A DNA stretch of 64,000 bases from Phytopseudomonas argentinensis (lineage in GTDB: Bacteria; Pseudomonadota; Gammaproteobacteria; Pseudomonadales; Pseudomonadaceae), in contig NZ_FORC01000006.1 in NCBI RefSeq assembly GCF_900113905.1, positions 113,251 through 177,250 of the forward strand, in the 5' to 3' direction. Both the position numbers and the translations under genes were made by a program. Under the pieces are notes generated by a model. It worked only from the letters and a program-made list of their open reading frames with translations. It was not told the origin of the DNA and ran no database searches. Shown piece after piece: positions 57,081 to 64,000 of the stretch; positions within the stretch are counted from its first letter, which is position 1, and every line of letters starts with the position of its first letter.

Positions 57081-58634
57081 GTGCCCTTGCGCGTGCTCGT
57101 TATCGCCCTGCTGATGCTTGGCGGCTGCACCAACCAGATACCCATCATCCCCAGCCAGGCGCTGCCCGCCGCTGACTCCTCGTTCGGTGCCGCACTGCAG
57201 GATCGCGCCGCCGAACACCAGGGCCAGTCCGGTTTTCGCCTGTTGCCGGCCAGCAACGAAGCCTTTGCGGCCCGTGCCGAACTGATTCGCGCGGCGCGGC
57301 ACAGCCTGGATCTGCAGTACTACATCGTGCATGACGGCCTGAGCACCCGCGCGCTGGTCAAGGAACTGCTGCAGGCCGCCGACCGCGGCGTGCGTATCCG
57401 CATCCTGCTCGACGACACCACCAGCGATGGCGAGGACTACCGGATCGCCCTGCTGGCTGCCCACCCGAATATCCAGATTCGCGTGTTCAACCCGCTGCAC
57501 CTGGGCCGCCTGACCGGTGTCACCCGGGTGCTCGGCCGCGGCCTGAACCTCTCCCAGCAGCACCGGCGCATGCACAACAAGCTGTGGCTGGCCGACAGCG
57601 CGGCGGCGATTGTCGGTGGCCGCAACCTGGGCGACGAGTATTTCGATGCCGAGCCGAACATGAACTTCACCGATATCGACATGCTGTCCGTGGGCCCGGT
57701 GGCCAAGGATCTGGCAGAGAGCTTCGATCAGTACTGGAACAGCCGGCTGAGCAAGCCTATCGAGGAATTCGTCTGGCGCGAGCCCTCGCAAAAGGACCTC
57801 GACAAAGCTCGCAAGGGTCTGCGCGAATATCTGGACACCGCTCGCATCGAGCAGCCGGAACTCTACGAGCGCCTACTCGCCTACCAGCATGACCCCAAGC
57901 TCGCGCTGTGGCTCGACGAGTTGATCTGGGCACCCGGCGTCGCCTTGTGGGACGCACCCAGCAAAGTGCTGGCCAACGGCGAACCCGATCCACACTTGCT
58001 GCTCACCACCCAGCTGGCGCCACACCTGCAGGGCGCCAAGCGCGACCTGGTAATGGTGTCCGCGTACTTCGTACCTGCACCAGCCGGCCTGCAATACCTG
58101 ATCGGCCTGGCCGACAATGGCGTGGATATACGATTGCTCACCAACGCCCTGGAAGCCACCGATGTGCCCGCGGTACACGGTGGCTACGCGCCCTATCGTC
58201 AGGAAATGCTCGAGCACGGCATGCGCCTGTTCGAACTGCGTAGCCAGCCGGGCGCGGATTCGCCGCCGGCGTACAGTTTCAGCGGCAGCTCCAACTCCAG
58301 CCTGCACAGCAAGGCCATCGTCATCGACAAACAGAAGTCCTTCGTCGGCTCGTTCAACGTCGACCCCCGCTCGGTGCTGTGGAACACCGAGGTCGGCGTG
58401 CTGGTCGACAGCCCCAAGCTCGCCGCGTACCTGCGTGAGCTGGCCCTGCAGGGCATGAAGCCCTCGGTGAGCTATGAAGTGCGCCTGCAGCCCGACGGCA
58501 ACGGCGCGACGCGGATGGTCTGGGTCGGCGAGGACGACGGCCAGGAATTCGTCCTCACTGAAGAGCCTGGCAATCGCTGGCGGCGCTTCAATGCCTGGTT
58601 TGCCCGGGCGATCGGCCTGGAGAAAATGCTATAG
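57081..58634 (+). CDS. Phospholipase D / cardiolipin synthase-like lipoprotein
   Basis: The GTG at 57081 sits eight bases after GGAGG and gives 517 residues. The signal peptide ends in the lipobox LMLGGC, so the mature protein is a lipoprotein facing the periplasm or outer membrane. Two HKD motifs are present: HRRMHNKLWLADSAAAIVGGRN (about residues 160-181) and LHSKAIVIDKQKSFVGSFN (about 408-426), the phosphatidyltransferase active site. The family includes ClsC-type cardiolipin synthases and other PLDs. It shares six bases at its 3' end with the convergent MFS gene. Confidence 0.88.
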   Translation: MPLRVLVIALLMLGGCTNQIPIIPSQALPAADSSFGAALQDRAAEHQGQSGFRLLPASNEAFAARAELIRAARHSLDLQYYIVHDGLSTRALVKELLQAADRGVRIRILLDDTTSDGEDYRIALLAAHPNIQIRVFNPLHLGRLTGVTRVLGRGLNLSQQHRRMHNKLWLADSAAAIVGGRNLGDEYFDAEPNMNFTDIDMLSVGPVAKDLAESFDQYWNSRLSKPIEEFVWREPSQKDLDKARKGLREYLDTARIEQPELYERLLAYQHDPKLALWLDELIWAPGVALWDAPSKVLANGEPDPHLLLTTQLAPHLQGAKRDLVMVSAYFVPAPAGLQYLIGLADNGVDIRLLTNALEATDVPAVHGGYAPYRQEMLEHGMRLFELRSQPGADSPPAYSFSGSSNSSLHSKAIVIDKQKSFVGSFNVDPRSVLWNTEVGVLVDSPKLAAYLRELALQGMKPSVSYEVRLQPDGNGATRMVWVGEDDGQEFVLTEEPGNRWRRFNAWFARAIGLEKML

Positions 58635-59771
58635 AGCTACCTGCTCATCGAAGGCATGGGGCCGCCAGGCCAGCCAGATGAACACCGCTGCACCGACTGC
58701 CATCAGCATCGGCAAGGCATGCCCACTGACCCACTGGCTCACCGCGCCGGTGGCCAGCGGCCCGATCAGGCAACCGATGCCCCACAGCTGCGCCACGTGG
58801 GCATTGGCGCGCACCAGCTGGTCATCGCGAAAGCGCTCGCCGATGAGGATCAGCGACAGGGTGAACAGGCCACCGGCGCTGGCGCCGAACAGCACCAGCA
58901 CCGGCCAGATCAGCGGCGTATGCAGCAGCAAGGGAATACCCAGGCTGGAGAACAGCAGCACCACCCCACACAGGCGGAACAGGGTGACCCGCGAGATGCG
59001 GTCGGCGAGCAGCCCGATGGGCAATTGCAGCACAGCATCGCCGACCACCACCACGCTGGCCATGAACAGCGCCACCTCCTGGGTAAAGCCCTGGCGCAGG
59101 CCGTAGATCGGCAGCAGGGTGAGCATCATCGCCTCGAACGCGGCGAACAGCATCACCGCCCAGGCGATCGCCGGCATGCGCTGGCAGAACACCAGCAAGC
59201 CGCGCCCGGAAGCGCTATGCGCATCGACCACCGGCGCGCCGGTACGGCCGATCAGCAGCAGCGAGCCGCCGACCAGCAGCGTAACGCCAAACCAGAAACC
59301 CAGGTCGGTATCGGTGCCCAGCACGCTGAGCAGCAGCGGCCCGCACAGCTGGCTCAGCGCGTAGCCTGTGCCGTACAGCGCCACCAGGCGACCGCGCCAC
59401 TTCTCCACGGCCAGCTGGTTGATCCAGCTTTCGCCGAGAATGAACACCACGGTCAGGGTCACCCCCAGCAGCAGGCGCAGCACAATCCACACCGGGTAGC
59501 TCTGCAGCAGCGCCAGGCCGGTAACCGATAGCGCACCGGCCAGCAGGCACGCCTGCATCAGCCGCGGCGTGGGGCAACGCGCCGCCAGCCCACCGGCCAG
59601 CGAGGCGCCCAGCAGCACGCCGATGGCCGGCGTGGCCGCCATGATGCCGATGGCGAACGAGCCGTAGCCCCAGCTTTCCAGGCGCAGCGACACCAGGGGC
59701 ATGGTCACGCCCATGGCCAGACCGATACTGATCACCGCCAGGCAGACGGCGAAGTAGGTTCCCCAGCGCAT
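58629..59771 (-). CDS. MFS transporter (YcaD/sugar-efflux-like)
   Basis: This 380-residue protein has 12 membrane helices and a shorter central loop than most MFS members. VSLRLESWGYGSFAIGIMAATPAIGVLLGASLAGGLAARC at the N-terminus and RLLLGVTLTVVFILGESWINQLAVEKWRGRLVALYGTGYALSQLCGPLLL in the first half resemble the YcaD group (E-S-W motif). DAVLQLPIGLLADRISRVTLFR is the second-half motif A. Substrate unknown. In P. aeruginosa the gene at this place (PA5311) lies beside pauC; a link with amine compounds is possible but not shown. Confidence 0.85.
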   Translation of the reverse strand: MRWGTYFAVCLAVISIGLAMGVTMPLVSLRLESWGYGSFAIGIMAATPAIGVLLGASLAGGLAARCPTPRLMQACLLAGALSVTGLALLQSYPVWIVLRLLLGVTLTVVFILGESWINQLAVEKWRGRLVALYGTGYALSQLCGPLLLSVLGTDTDLGFWFGVTLLVGGSLLLIGRTGAPVVDAHSASGRGLLVFCQRMPAIAWAVMLFAAFEAMMLTLLPIYGLRQGFTQEVALFMASVVVVGDAVLQLPIGLLADRISRVTLFRLCGVVLLFSSLGIPLLLHTPLIWPVLVLFGASAGGLFTLSLILIGERFRDDQLVRANAHVAQLWGIGCLIGPLATGAVSQWVSGHALPMLMAVGAAVFIWLAWRPHAFDEQVAL

Positions 59772-59791
59772 TACCGATTCCCTCGAAACAC

Positions 59792-59851
59792 GGCGGCCGG
59801 GCTCTGAGAGCCCGGCCGCCGGCTTGCTCAGGCCCGCCGGCTGGCGGGCCT
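59792..59851. terminator. Tandem GC-rich hairpins between pauC and the MFS gene
   Basis: The first hairpin has perfect 13 bp arms GGCGGCCGGGCTC (59792-59804) and GAGCCCGGCCGCC (59808-59820). The second has 9 bp arms AGGCCCGCC (59830-59838) and GGCGGGCCT (59843-59851). No T-run follows. They probably end or protect the pauC transcript. Confidence 0.5.
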
Positions 59852-59864
59852 CATCCGTGCTGGA

Positions 59865-61358
59865 TCAGAGCTTGATCCAGGTGGCCTTCAGTTCGGTGTA
59901 TTTGTCGAAGGCATGCAGCGACTTGTCACGGCCATTGCCCGACTGCTTGAAGCCACCGAATGGCGCGGTCATGTCGCCGCCGTCGTACTGGTTGACCCAC
60001 ACGCTGCCGGCGCGCAGGGCGCGGGCGGTCAGGTGCGCCTTGGAGATGTCCGCCGTCCAAACTGCCGCGGCCAGGCCATACACGGTGTCGTTGGCGATCT
60101 GCACGGCCTGCTCGGCGCTGTCGAACCCGATCACCGAGAGCACCGGCCCGAAGATTTCCTCACGGGCGATGGTCATTGCGTTGGTCACGCCGTCGAAGAT
60201 CGTAGGCTCCACGTAGGTGCCGCCGCTCTCCTCCAGGGTGCGCTTGCCGCCGATCAGCAGCTTGGCGCCATCCTTATGGCCGGCCTCGATGTAACGCAGC
60301 ACCGTGTCCATCTGCTGGGTGTCGACCAAGGCGCCGACATTGGTGTCCGGATCCAGCGGGTTGCCGGCCTTCCAGCCTTTCAGCGCCTCGACCACCATCG
60401 GCAGGAAGCGCTCCTTGATGGAATTCTCCACCAACAGGCGCGAGCCGGCGGTGCACACCTCGCCCTGGTTGAAGGCGATGGCGCTGGCGGCGGACTCGGC
60501 GGCGGCCTTGAGATCCGGCGCATCGGCGAAGACGATGTTGGGGCTCTTGCCGCCCGCCTCCAGCCATACGCGCTTCATGTTCGACTCGCCGGCGTAGATC
60601 ATCAGTTGCTTGGCGATCTTGGTCGAGCCGGTGAATACCAGGGTGTCGACGTCCATGTGCAGCGCCAGCGCCTTGCCAACGGTGTGACCGTGGCCGGGCA
60701 GCACGTTGAACACGCCGGCCGGAATGCCGGCTTCGACGGCCAGGGCGGCAACCCGAATGGCAGTCAGCGGCGATTTCTCGGACGGTTTGAGAATCACCGA
60801 GTTACCGGTGGCCAGCGCTGGGCCAAGTTTCCAGCTGGACATCAGCAGCGGGAAGTTCCACGGCACGATGGCCGCCACCACACCAACCGGCTCGCGGGTC
60901 ACCAGGCCCAGCTGATCATGGGGCGTGGGCGCGACTTCGTCGTAGACCTTGTCGATCGCCTCGGCGCTCCAGCGGATGGCATTGGCCGCGGCGGGAATGT
61001 CGATGCCCAGGGAATCGCTGATCGGCTTGCCCATGTCGAGGGTTTCCAGCAGCGCCAGCTCCTCGGCGTTGGCCATCAGCAGCTCGGCGAAGCGGATCAT
61101 CTTGGCCTTGCGCTTGGCCGGGGCGATACGCGACCACACCCCGGAATCGAAGGCGGCACGGGCCGATTTTACCGCCAGCTCGGCGTCCGCCAGGTCGCAG
61201 CTGGCGACCTGGCCAAGCACCCGGCCGTCGACCGGGCTGATGCAATCGAAGGTCTCACCGCTCTGGGCAGCCTGGTATTCACCCTGCACGAAGGCACGGG
61301 TCTCGATTTTCAGAGCCTTGGCGCGTTGCTCCCAGTCGGTACGGGTCAAACCGGTCAT
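59865..61358 (-). CDS. pauC: Gamma-glutamyl-aminoaldehyde dehydrogenase PauC/KauB
   Basis: The ATG at 61358 behind GAGGATGATCAG gives 497 residues, as in P. aeruginosa PauC/KauB. The NAD-dependent aldehyde dehydrogenase fold shows VAAIVPWNFPLLM with the catalytic Asn (about residue 163), KPSEKSPLTAI, FTGSTKIAKQLM, the catalytic Glu in VWLEAGGKSPNIV and Cys in FNQGEVCTAGSRLLV (about residue 297), and EEIFGPVLSVI. It oxidises the aldehyde made by PauB in polyamine breakdown; related enzymes also use ketoaldehydes from agmatine and lysine routes. A repeat element lies 50 bases upstream of its start. Confidence 0.9.
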   Translation of the reverse strand: MTGLTRTDWEQRAKALKIETRAFVQGEYQAAQSGETFDCISPVDGRVLGQVASCDLADAELAVKSARAAFDSGVWSRIAPAKRKAKMIRFAELLMANAEELALLETLDMGKPISDSLGIDIPAAANAIRWSAEAIDKVYDEVAPTPHDQLGLVTREPVGVVAAIVPWNFPLLMSSWKLGPALATGNSVILKPSEKSPLTAIRVAALAVEAGIPAGVFNVLPGHGHTVGKALALHMDVDTLVFTGSTKIAKQLMIYAGESNMKRVWLEAGGKSPNIVFADAPDLKAAAESAASAIAFNQGEVCTAGSRLLVENSIKERFLPMVVEALKGWKAGNPLDPDTNVGALVDTQQMDTVLRYIEAGHKDGAKLLIGGKRTLEESGGTYVEPTIFDGVTNAMTIAREEIFGPVLSVIGFDSAEQAVQIANDTVYGLAAAVWTADISKAHLTARALRAGSVWVNQYDGGDMTAPFGGFKQSGNGRDKSLHAFDKYTELKATWIKL

Positions 61359-61407
61359 CTGATCATCCTCTTTGTCAGTGAAGGCGCTGGGCGCCTGGTG
61401 GCCGCTA

Positions 61408-61567
61408 TAGGGCACCTCTAAAAATTACCGGCGTTGCCATCGCGGCGTTAAAAACAGGCTCGGATGCGAGTCCAATCAAAATGCTCATTTACAACACGTA
61501 AACTCCGCTTTTTCACCTGTTTTTGCCTTGCGCTGGCTGCCTCGCCTACGTTTTTTAAGGTGCCCTA
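61408..61567. repeat. Long inverted-repeat element, copy 2
   Basis: The 160-base element is bounded by perfect 10 bp ends TAGGGCACCT (61408-61417) and AGGTGCCCTA (61558-61567). Read on the minus strand it shares with copy 1 the ordered blocks GCAAGGCAAAAA, ATGAGCATT and TTTTTAACGCCGC. Inner arms AAAACAGG and CCTGTTTT also pair (61451-61458 and 61517-61524). With the rest of the 403-base gap to 61761, it contains no gene; a weak promoter-like TTGCTG and TAGACT pair lies at 61646-61675. Confidence 0.72.
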
Positions 61568-61761
61568 CGACCTAAAACTGCGAACCACACTAAACCAGCG
61601 CTCGCAGCATTTTCAATATTCTTGACAGTTGGTGGCTAAACGCCCTTGCTGCGTTCATTTTTTTAAACATAGACTCGAACAAATCGTTACCCCGCGCCGC
61701 CCCAGTCCTGTACCGGCCATGGGGTGATCGAGGTACGTTCTCGTTGACCATGGAAGCGAAT

Positions 61762-62121
61762 ATGAATATCCAGCAGATCGTCGATTTTGCTCAAGGCGCC
61801 GGCAGCGCCGAAAGCTACCGCCCCGCCGCGGAAAAGATCCTCAAGGGCGACCCGCAGCAGCAGGTGCGCAACCACTACGCCAGCCCGTGCGGGCAGTTCA
61901 ATACGGGCATCTGGGAAGGCGAGGTGGGCCAGTGGACGGTCAGCTACACCGAGCACGAATACTGCGAAATCCTCCAGGGCGTCTCGGTACTGCGTGACCA
62001 CGATGGCAACGCCAAGACCGTGCGCGCCGGTGACCGCTTCGTGATCCCGGCAGGCTTCGCCGGCACCTGGGAAGTGCTGGAGGCGTGCCGCAAGGTGTAT
62101 GTAATTTTCGAGCAGGCCTGA
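61762..62121 (+). CDS. Cupin domain protein (DUF861/Cupin_3)
   Basis: The ATG at 61762 behind GGAAG gives 119 residues; an ATG at 61750 is also in frame. The single cupin barrel reads FNTGIWEGEVGQWTVSYTEHEYCEILQGVSVLRDHDGNAKTVRAGDRFVIPAGFAGTWEVLEACRKVYVIF. This is the Cupin_3 pattern (W.....V.Y.E.E....L.G ... GD.F..P.G..G.WEV.E..RK.Y). Relatives include ureidoglycolate and polyamine-related small enzymes or ligand binders. Being next to pauC suggests, but does not prove, a role in amine metabolism. Confidence 0.85.
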   Translation: MNIQQIVDFAQGAGSAESYRPAAEKILKGDPQQQVRNHYASPCGQFNTGIWEGEVGQWTVSYTEHEYCEILQGVSVLRDHDGNAKTVRAGDRFVIPAGFAGTWEVLEACRKVYVIFEQA

Positions 62122-62603
62122 ATAACGGCAACTAGCATGATATCCCTCACCATTGTTCCGCTCCCTGCAGCAGGATGGCTTCCTGAGGTCTGCGGCACTC
62201 GATGTCCATCTTTGTGCTTCTCGAACAGACAGCATACGGAGCCGGACGAACCAAACCGTGCCACCGTGGCTGCAACCGAGACGACCCACGTTAGCAACGC
62301 GTACCTATTAAAGAACGTCTGGCGCATTGACCCGCTCTGATCCCGACACCAGACAGGCGGCTCGCCGTATGGCAGCAGCGCGGATCGCAAGAACAGCGTT
62401 GGCGACCTTCAGCCTACACTTGTCCTTGGTTCGGATATCGCGACCAATGTCCAAGACCACACAACGAAGGTCAGTCGTCGGATAACTGCCTGAAAAAGCC
62501 AATTAGGCAACCTTCCGGGCCATTTTTTTATGCAACGGATGCATGAACCCAATAATATAGCAAAAAGCCATCATCCAGCGAATGGGCGGCGATATTCGGG
62601 AGC
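62122..62603. other. Non-coding 482 bp, A/T-richer than flanks
   Basis: Only short frames are present, none with a ribosome site or recognisable motif. The base composition drops clearly below the flanking genes, most strongly at 62500-62580. Before the autotransporter there is ATGCA-ACGGA-TGCAT (62530-62544), a perfect 5 bp inverted repeat that could be an operator. I see no transposase remnant that I can name. Confidence 0.6.
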
Positions 62604-64000
62604 ATGCTCATTGTGCCGGGCAAAAAAACATTTCCGTACAAGAAATTTCTACTGGGCACGTTTGCAACGTTAAACGGCGCATTCCCGAGCGATGCGTCAT
62701 ATGCCATGGGCAGCGGAGGAGCAGGATTCAGTACTGCGGGCAGTGGCGGGCGTGGCGACGGGCAAAGCGGCGGAGGTGGTTACTACAGTGCCTGGGACAA
62801 CCGCATGGAGGGCAGTGAAGGCAACGGAGCACAAGGCGGCCAGGGATTCGTAGCCAGCGGAGGTGCAGGAGGGCGCGTCGGCATTCAACTGAATACCAGT
62901 GCGCCCATGTTGGACAGTTTCACCGGCCAGAATGGCACTGTCGGTGGGAACACCGTGGACTCGCAAGGCGCCGGTGGTGGTGGCGCAGGGGGCGCGGCGG
63001 TATTTCTAAGCGGTAATCAACGGTCAGTGATTCTTGCGCCAACCGCTCAATTAATGGGCGGCAATGGTGGAAACGGTGGAGAAGGCTCTCTCGCCGCGGG
63101 TGGTGGTGGCGGCGGCGGAACTGGTCTGCTGGGGACAGGTGACGGGGCCTATATACAGATAGGCGCCAATGCACGACTTTCTGGAGGAAATGGTGGCATT
63201 GGAGGCAACAGTAGAAATATAGGTGAGAGCTCTGGCAGTGGTGGCGGTGGTGGCGGTGGTAGCGGACTGAACCTGCGCGGCTCCGGCAATATTGTAGAGG
63301 TGTGGGGCCAGGTCCGCGGCGGGAACGGCGGTGCCGCAGGTACGACTTCGGACGGCACACGCCTTGGTCTTGCCGGACAGGGAGGAGCCGGTGTTCGCCT
63401 GCAGGGCAATGGTAACCAACTGACCGTAAGCGGCTCGATCACTGGCGGTTTGAATGCCACCAACAGCCAGCGAGCAGACGCTGTGAGGCTGATCGGCGAT
63501 AACAACCGCCTGGAGTTACAGGCTGGTTATGCGTTCACCGGTAACGTGGCCGCGACAGGAACGGGTAATACGCTGGTTCTCGGCGGCTCCAACCAGGCTT
63601 CGCTAGACGTCAGCAAAATCGGTAGTCAATTGCAGAACTTCTCGTCATTCGAAAAAACGGGGAGCAGCACATGGACGTTGACTGGAATCCCGACCGCCAA
63701 TCGCAACTGGAACGTACTGGGCGGCACCTTGATCGCGTCCACCGCCAGCCTCGGCAATGGCAACGTTGCCAACAACGCGGCTCTGGCGTTCAACCAGACA
63801 TCTTCAGGTATTTACAGCGGTACTGTCAGCGGTACGGGTAGCCTGGTCAAGGCAGGGTCAGGCACGCTCACTCTGCTAGCCAATAACAGCTATACCGGAG
63901 GTACCACGCTTCAGGAAGGGGTATTGCAGATTGGCAATGGCGGCAACACCGGCAGCGTCGCGGGCAATATCCTCAACAACGCCACCCTCAGCTTCAATCG
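62604..64000 (+). CDS. Large autotransporter passenger with glycine-rich and PATR-type repeats (3' part outside window)
   Basis: An uninterrupted frame opens at the ATG at 62604 (or GTG at 62613; GGGAG lies at 62598-62602, which fits the GTG better) and runs off the window, at least 465 residues. An in-frame stop at 62553 bounds it. A signal-like stretch KKFLLGTFATLNGAFPSDASYA comes first (split by eye), then about 240 residues with dense Gly runs (GGGGGGG near residues 165 and 215, GGNGGNGG, GGNGGIGG). A beta-helical region follows. It ends in TGSLVKAGSGTLTLLANNS and YTGGTTLQEGVLQIGNGG, the autotransporter-associated beta-strand repeat. It should be secreted to the cell surface by a C-terminal beta-barrel beyond the edge. 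Confidence 0.85.
   Translation, partial: MLIVPGKKTFPYKKFLLGTFATLNGAFPSDASYAMGSGGAGFSTAGSGGRGDGQSGGGGYYSAWDNRMEGSEGNGAQGGQGFVASGGAGGRVGIQLNTSAPMLDSFTGQNGTVGGNTVDSQGAGGGGAGGAAVFLSGNQRSVILAPTAQLMGGNGGNGGEGSLAAGGGGGGGTGLLGTGDGAYIQIGANARLSGGNGGIGGNSRNIGESSGSGGGGGGGSGLNLRGSGNIVEVWGQVRGGNGGAAGTTSDGTRLGLAGQGGAGVRLQGNGNQLTVSGSITGGLNATNSQRADAVRLIGDNNRLELQAGYAFTGNVAATGTGNTLVLGGSNQASLDVSKIGSQLQNFSSFEKTGSSTWTLTGIPTANRNWNVLGGTLIASTASLGNGNVANNAALAFNQTSSGIYSGTVSGTGSLVKAGSGTLTLLANNSYTGGTTLQEGVLQIGNGGNTGSVAGNILNNATLSFN

Noticed and set aside
62122..62603. Insertion sequence remnant
   Set aside because: No transposase motif, terminal inverted repeat or target duplication could be identified by eye in the short frames.
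63050..63270. Simple GGN repeats that could be a tandem repeat array or mycobacterial PE-PGRS gene
   Set aside because: The repeats are part of one continuous frame with a secretion signal and autotransporter beta-strand repeats; composition and context are not mycobacterial.

Overview
The window is a 64 kb stretch of a high-GC gammaproteobacterial chromosome that reads as Pseudomonas in the broad sense. Gene order supports this. As I remember the P. aeruginosa PAO1 map, the ispH-fkpB-lspA-ileS-ribF-murJ-rpsT-creA-proB-obgE-rpmA-rplU-ispB block matches PA4557-PA4569, the small genes after it match PA4570-PA4576, and the LysR-MATE-EAL-rep-xpt-cycB-pauR-dadX-ridA-dadA-lrp-pauB-pauC run matches PA5293-PA5312. 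I cannot name the species. No rRNA, tRNA, CRISPR array or complete insertion sequence was found.

Layout. 1-4.2 kb: two small stress or plasmid-stabilisation-type proteins (DUF3140, DUF5872), a Tat-exported aldo/keto reductase, a TetR regulator, an IMPACT/YigZ protein and a 2-hydroxyacid dehydrogenase. 4.2-4.6 kb: a cluster of short palindromic repeats. 4.6-8.5 kb: a small lipoprotein, ubiX, mpl, an MtfA-type peptidase and ppa. 8.6-14.6 kb: an Lgt-like/TlpA thiol-disulfide fusion, then a sulfide-oxidation locus. In that locus a sigma54 activator with the FisR cysteine signature diverges from a persulfide dioxygenase, a DUF442-SQR fusion and a TauE/SafE exporter. A sigma54 promoter and strong palindromes lie between the two transcription units. 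14.7-28.9 kb: a dienelactone hydrolase followed by the housekeeping block for isoprenoids, lipoprotein processing, translation, peptidoglycan lipid II flipping, proline and quinone side chains. 29-34.3 kb: a probable Fur-controlled 75-residue protein, an FKBP, small membrane and hypothetical proteins and a Lon-family protease with a degenerate ATPase. 34.4-45.3 kb: ornithine decarboxylase, a chemoreceptor, a LysR/MATE pair, a c-di-GMP enzyme, Rep helicase and a UPF0158 protein. 45.4-62.1 kb: xpt, an acetyl-CoA hydrolase/transferase, cytochrome c5, then the D-alanine (dad) and polyamine (pau) catabolism region with regulators, a MocR regulator, a phospholipase D-like lipoprotein and an MFS transporter. 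62.6 kb to the end: the 5' part of a large glycine-rich autotransporter that runs off the window.

How genes work together. SQR would turn sulfide into sulfane sulfur, the dioxygenase would oxidise persulfide to sulfite, the exporter would remove sulfite, and the FisR-type activator would sense the sulfane sulfur. The dadA-ridA-dadX genes convert L-alanine through D-alanine to pyruvate under the divergent Lrp-type regulator. PauR, PauB and PauC handle glutamylated polyamines, and ornithine decarboxylase makes putrescine.

Beyond genes, the window holds several non-coding mobile or structural elements. One is a 299 bp MITE-like element with perfect 22 bp terminal inverted repeats that supplies the stop codon of its neighbour. 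Two others (29.3 and 61.4 kb) are related long inverted-repeat elements. There are also REP-like sequences. Gene family calls rest on motif recognition; no database search was possible.
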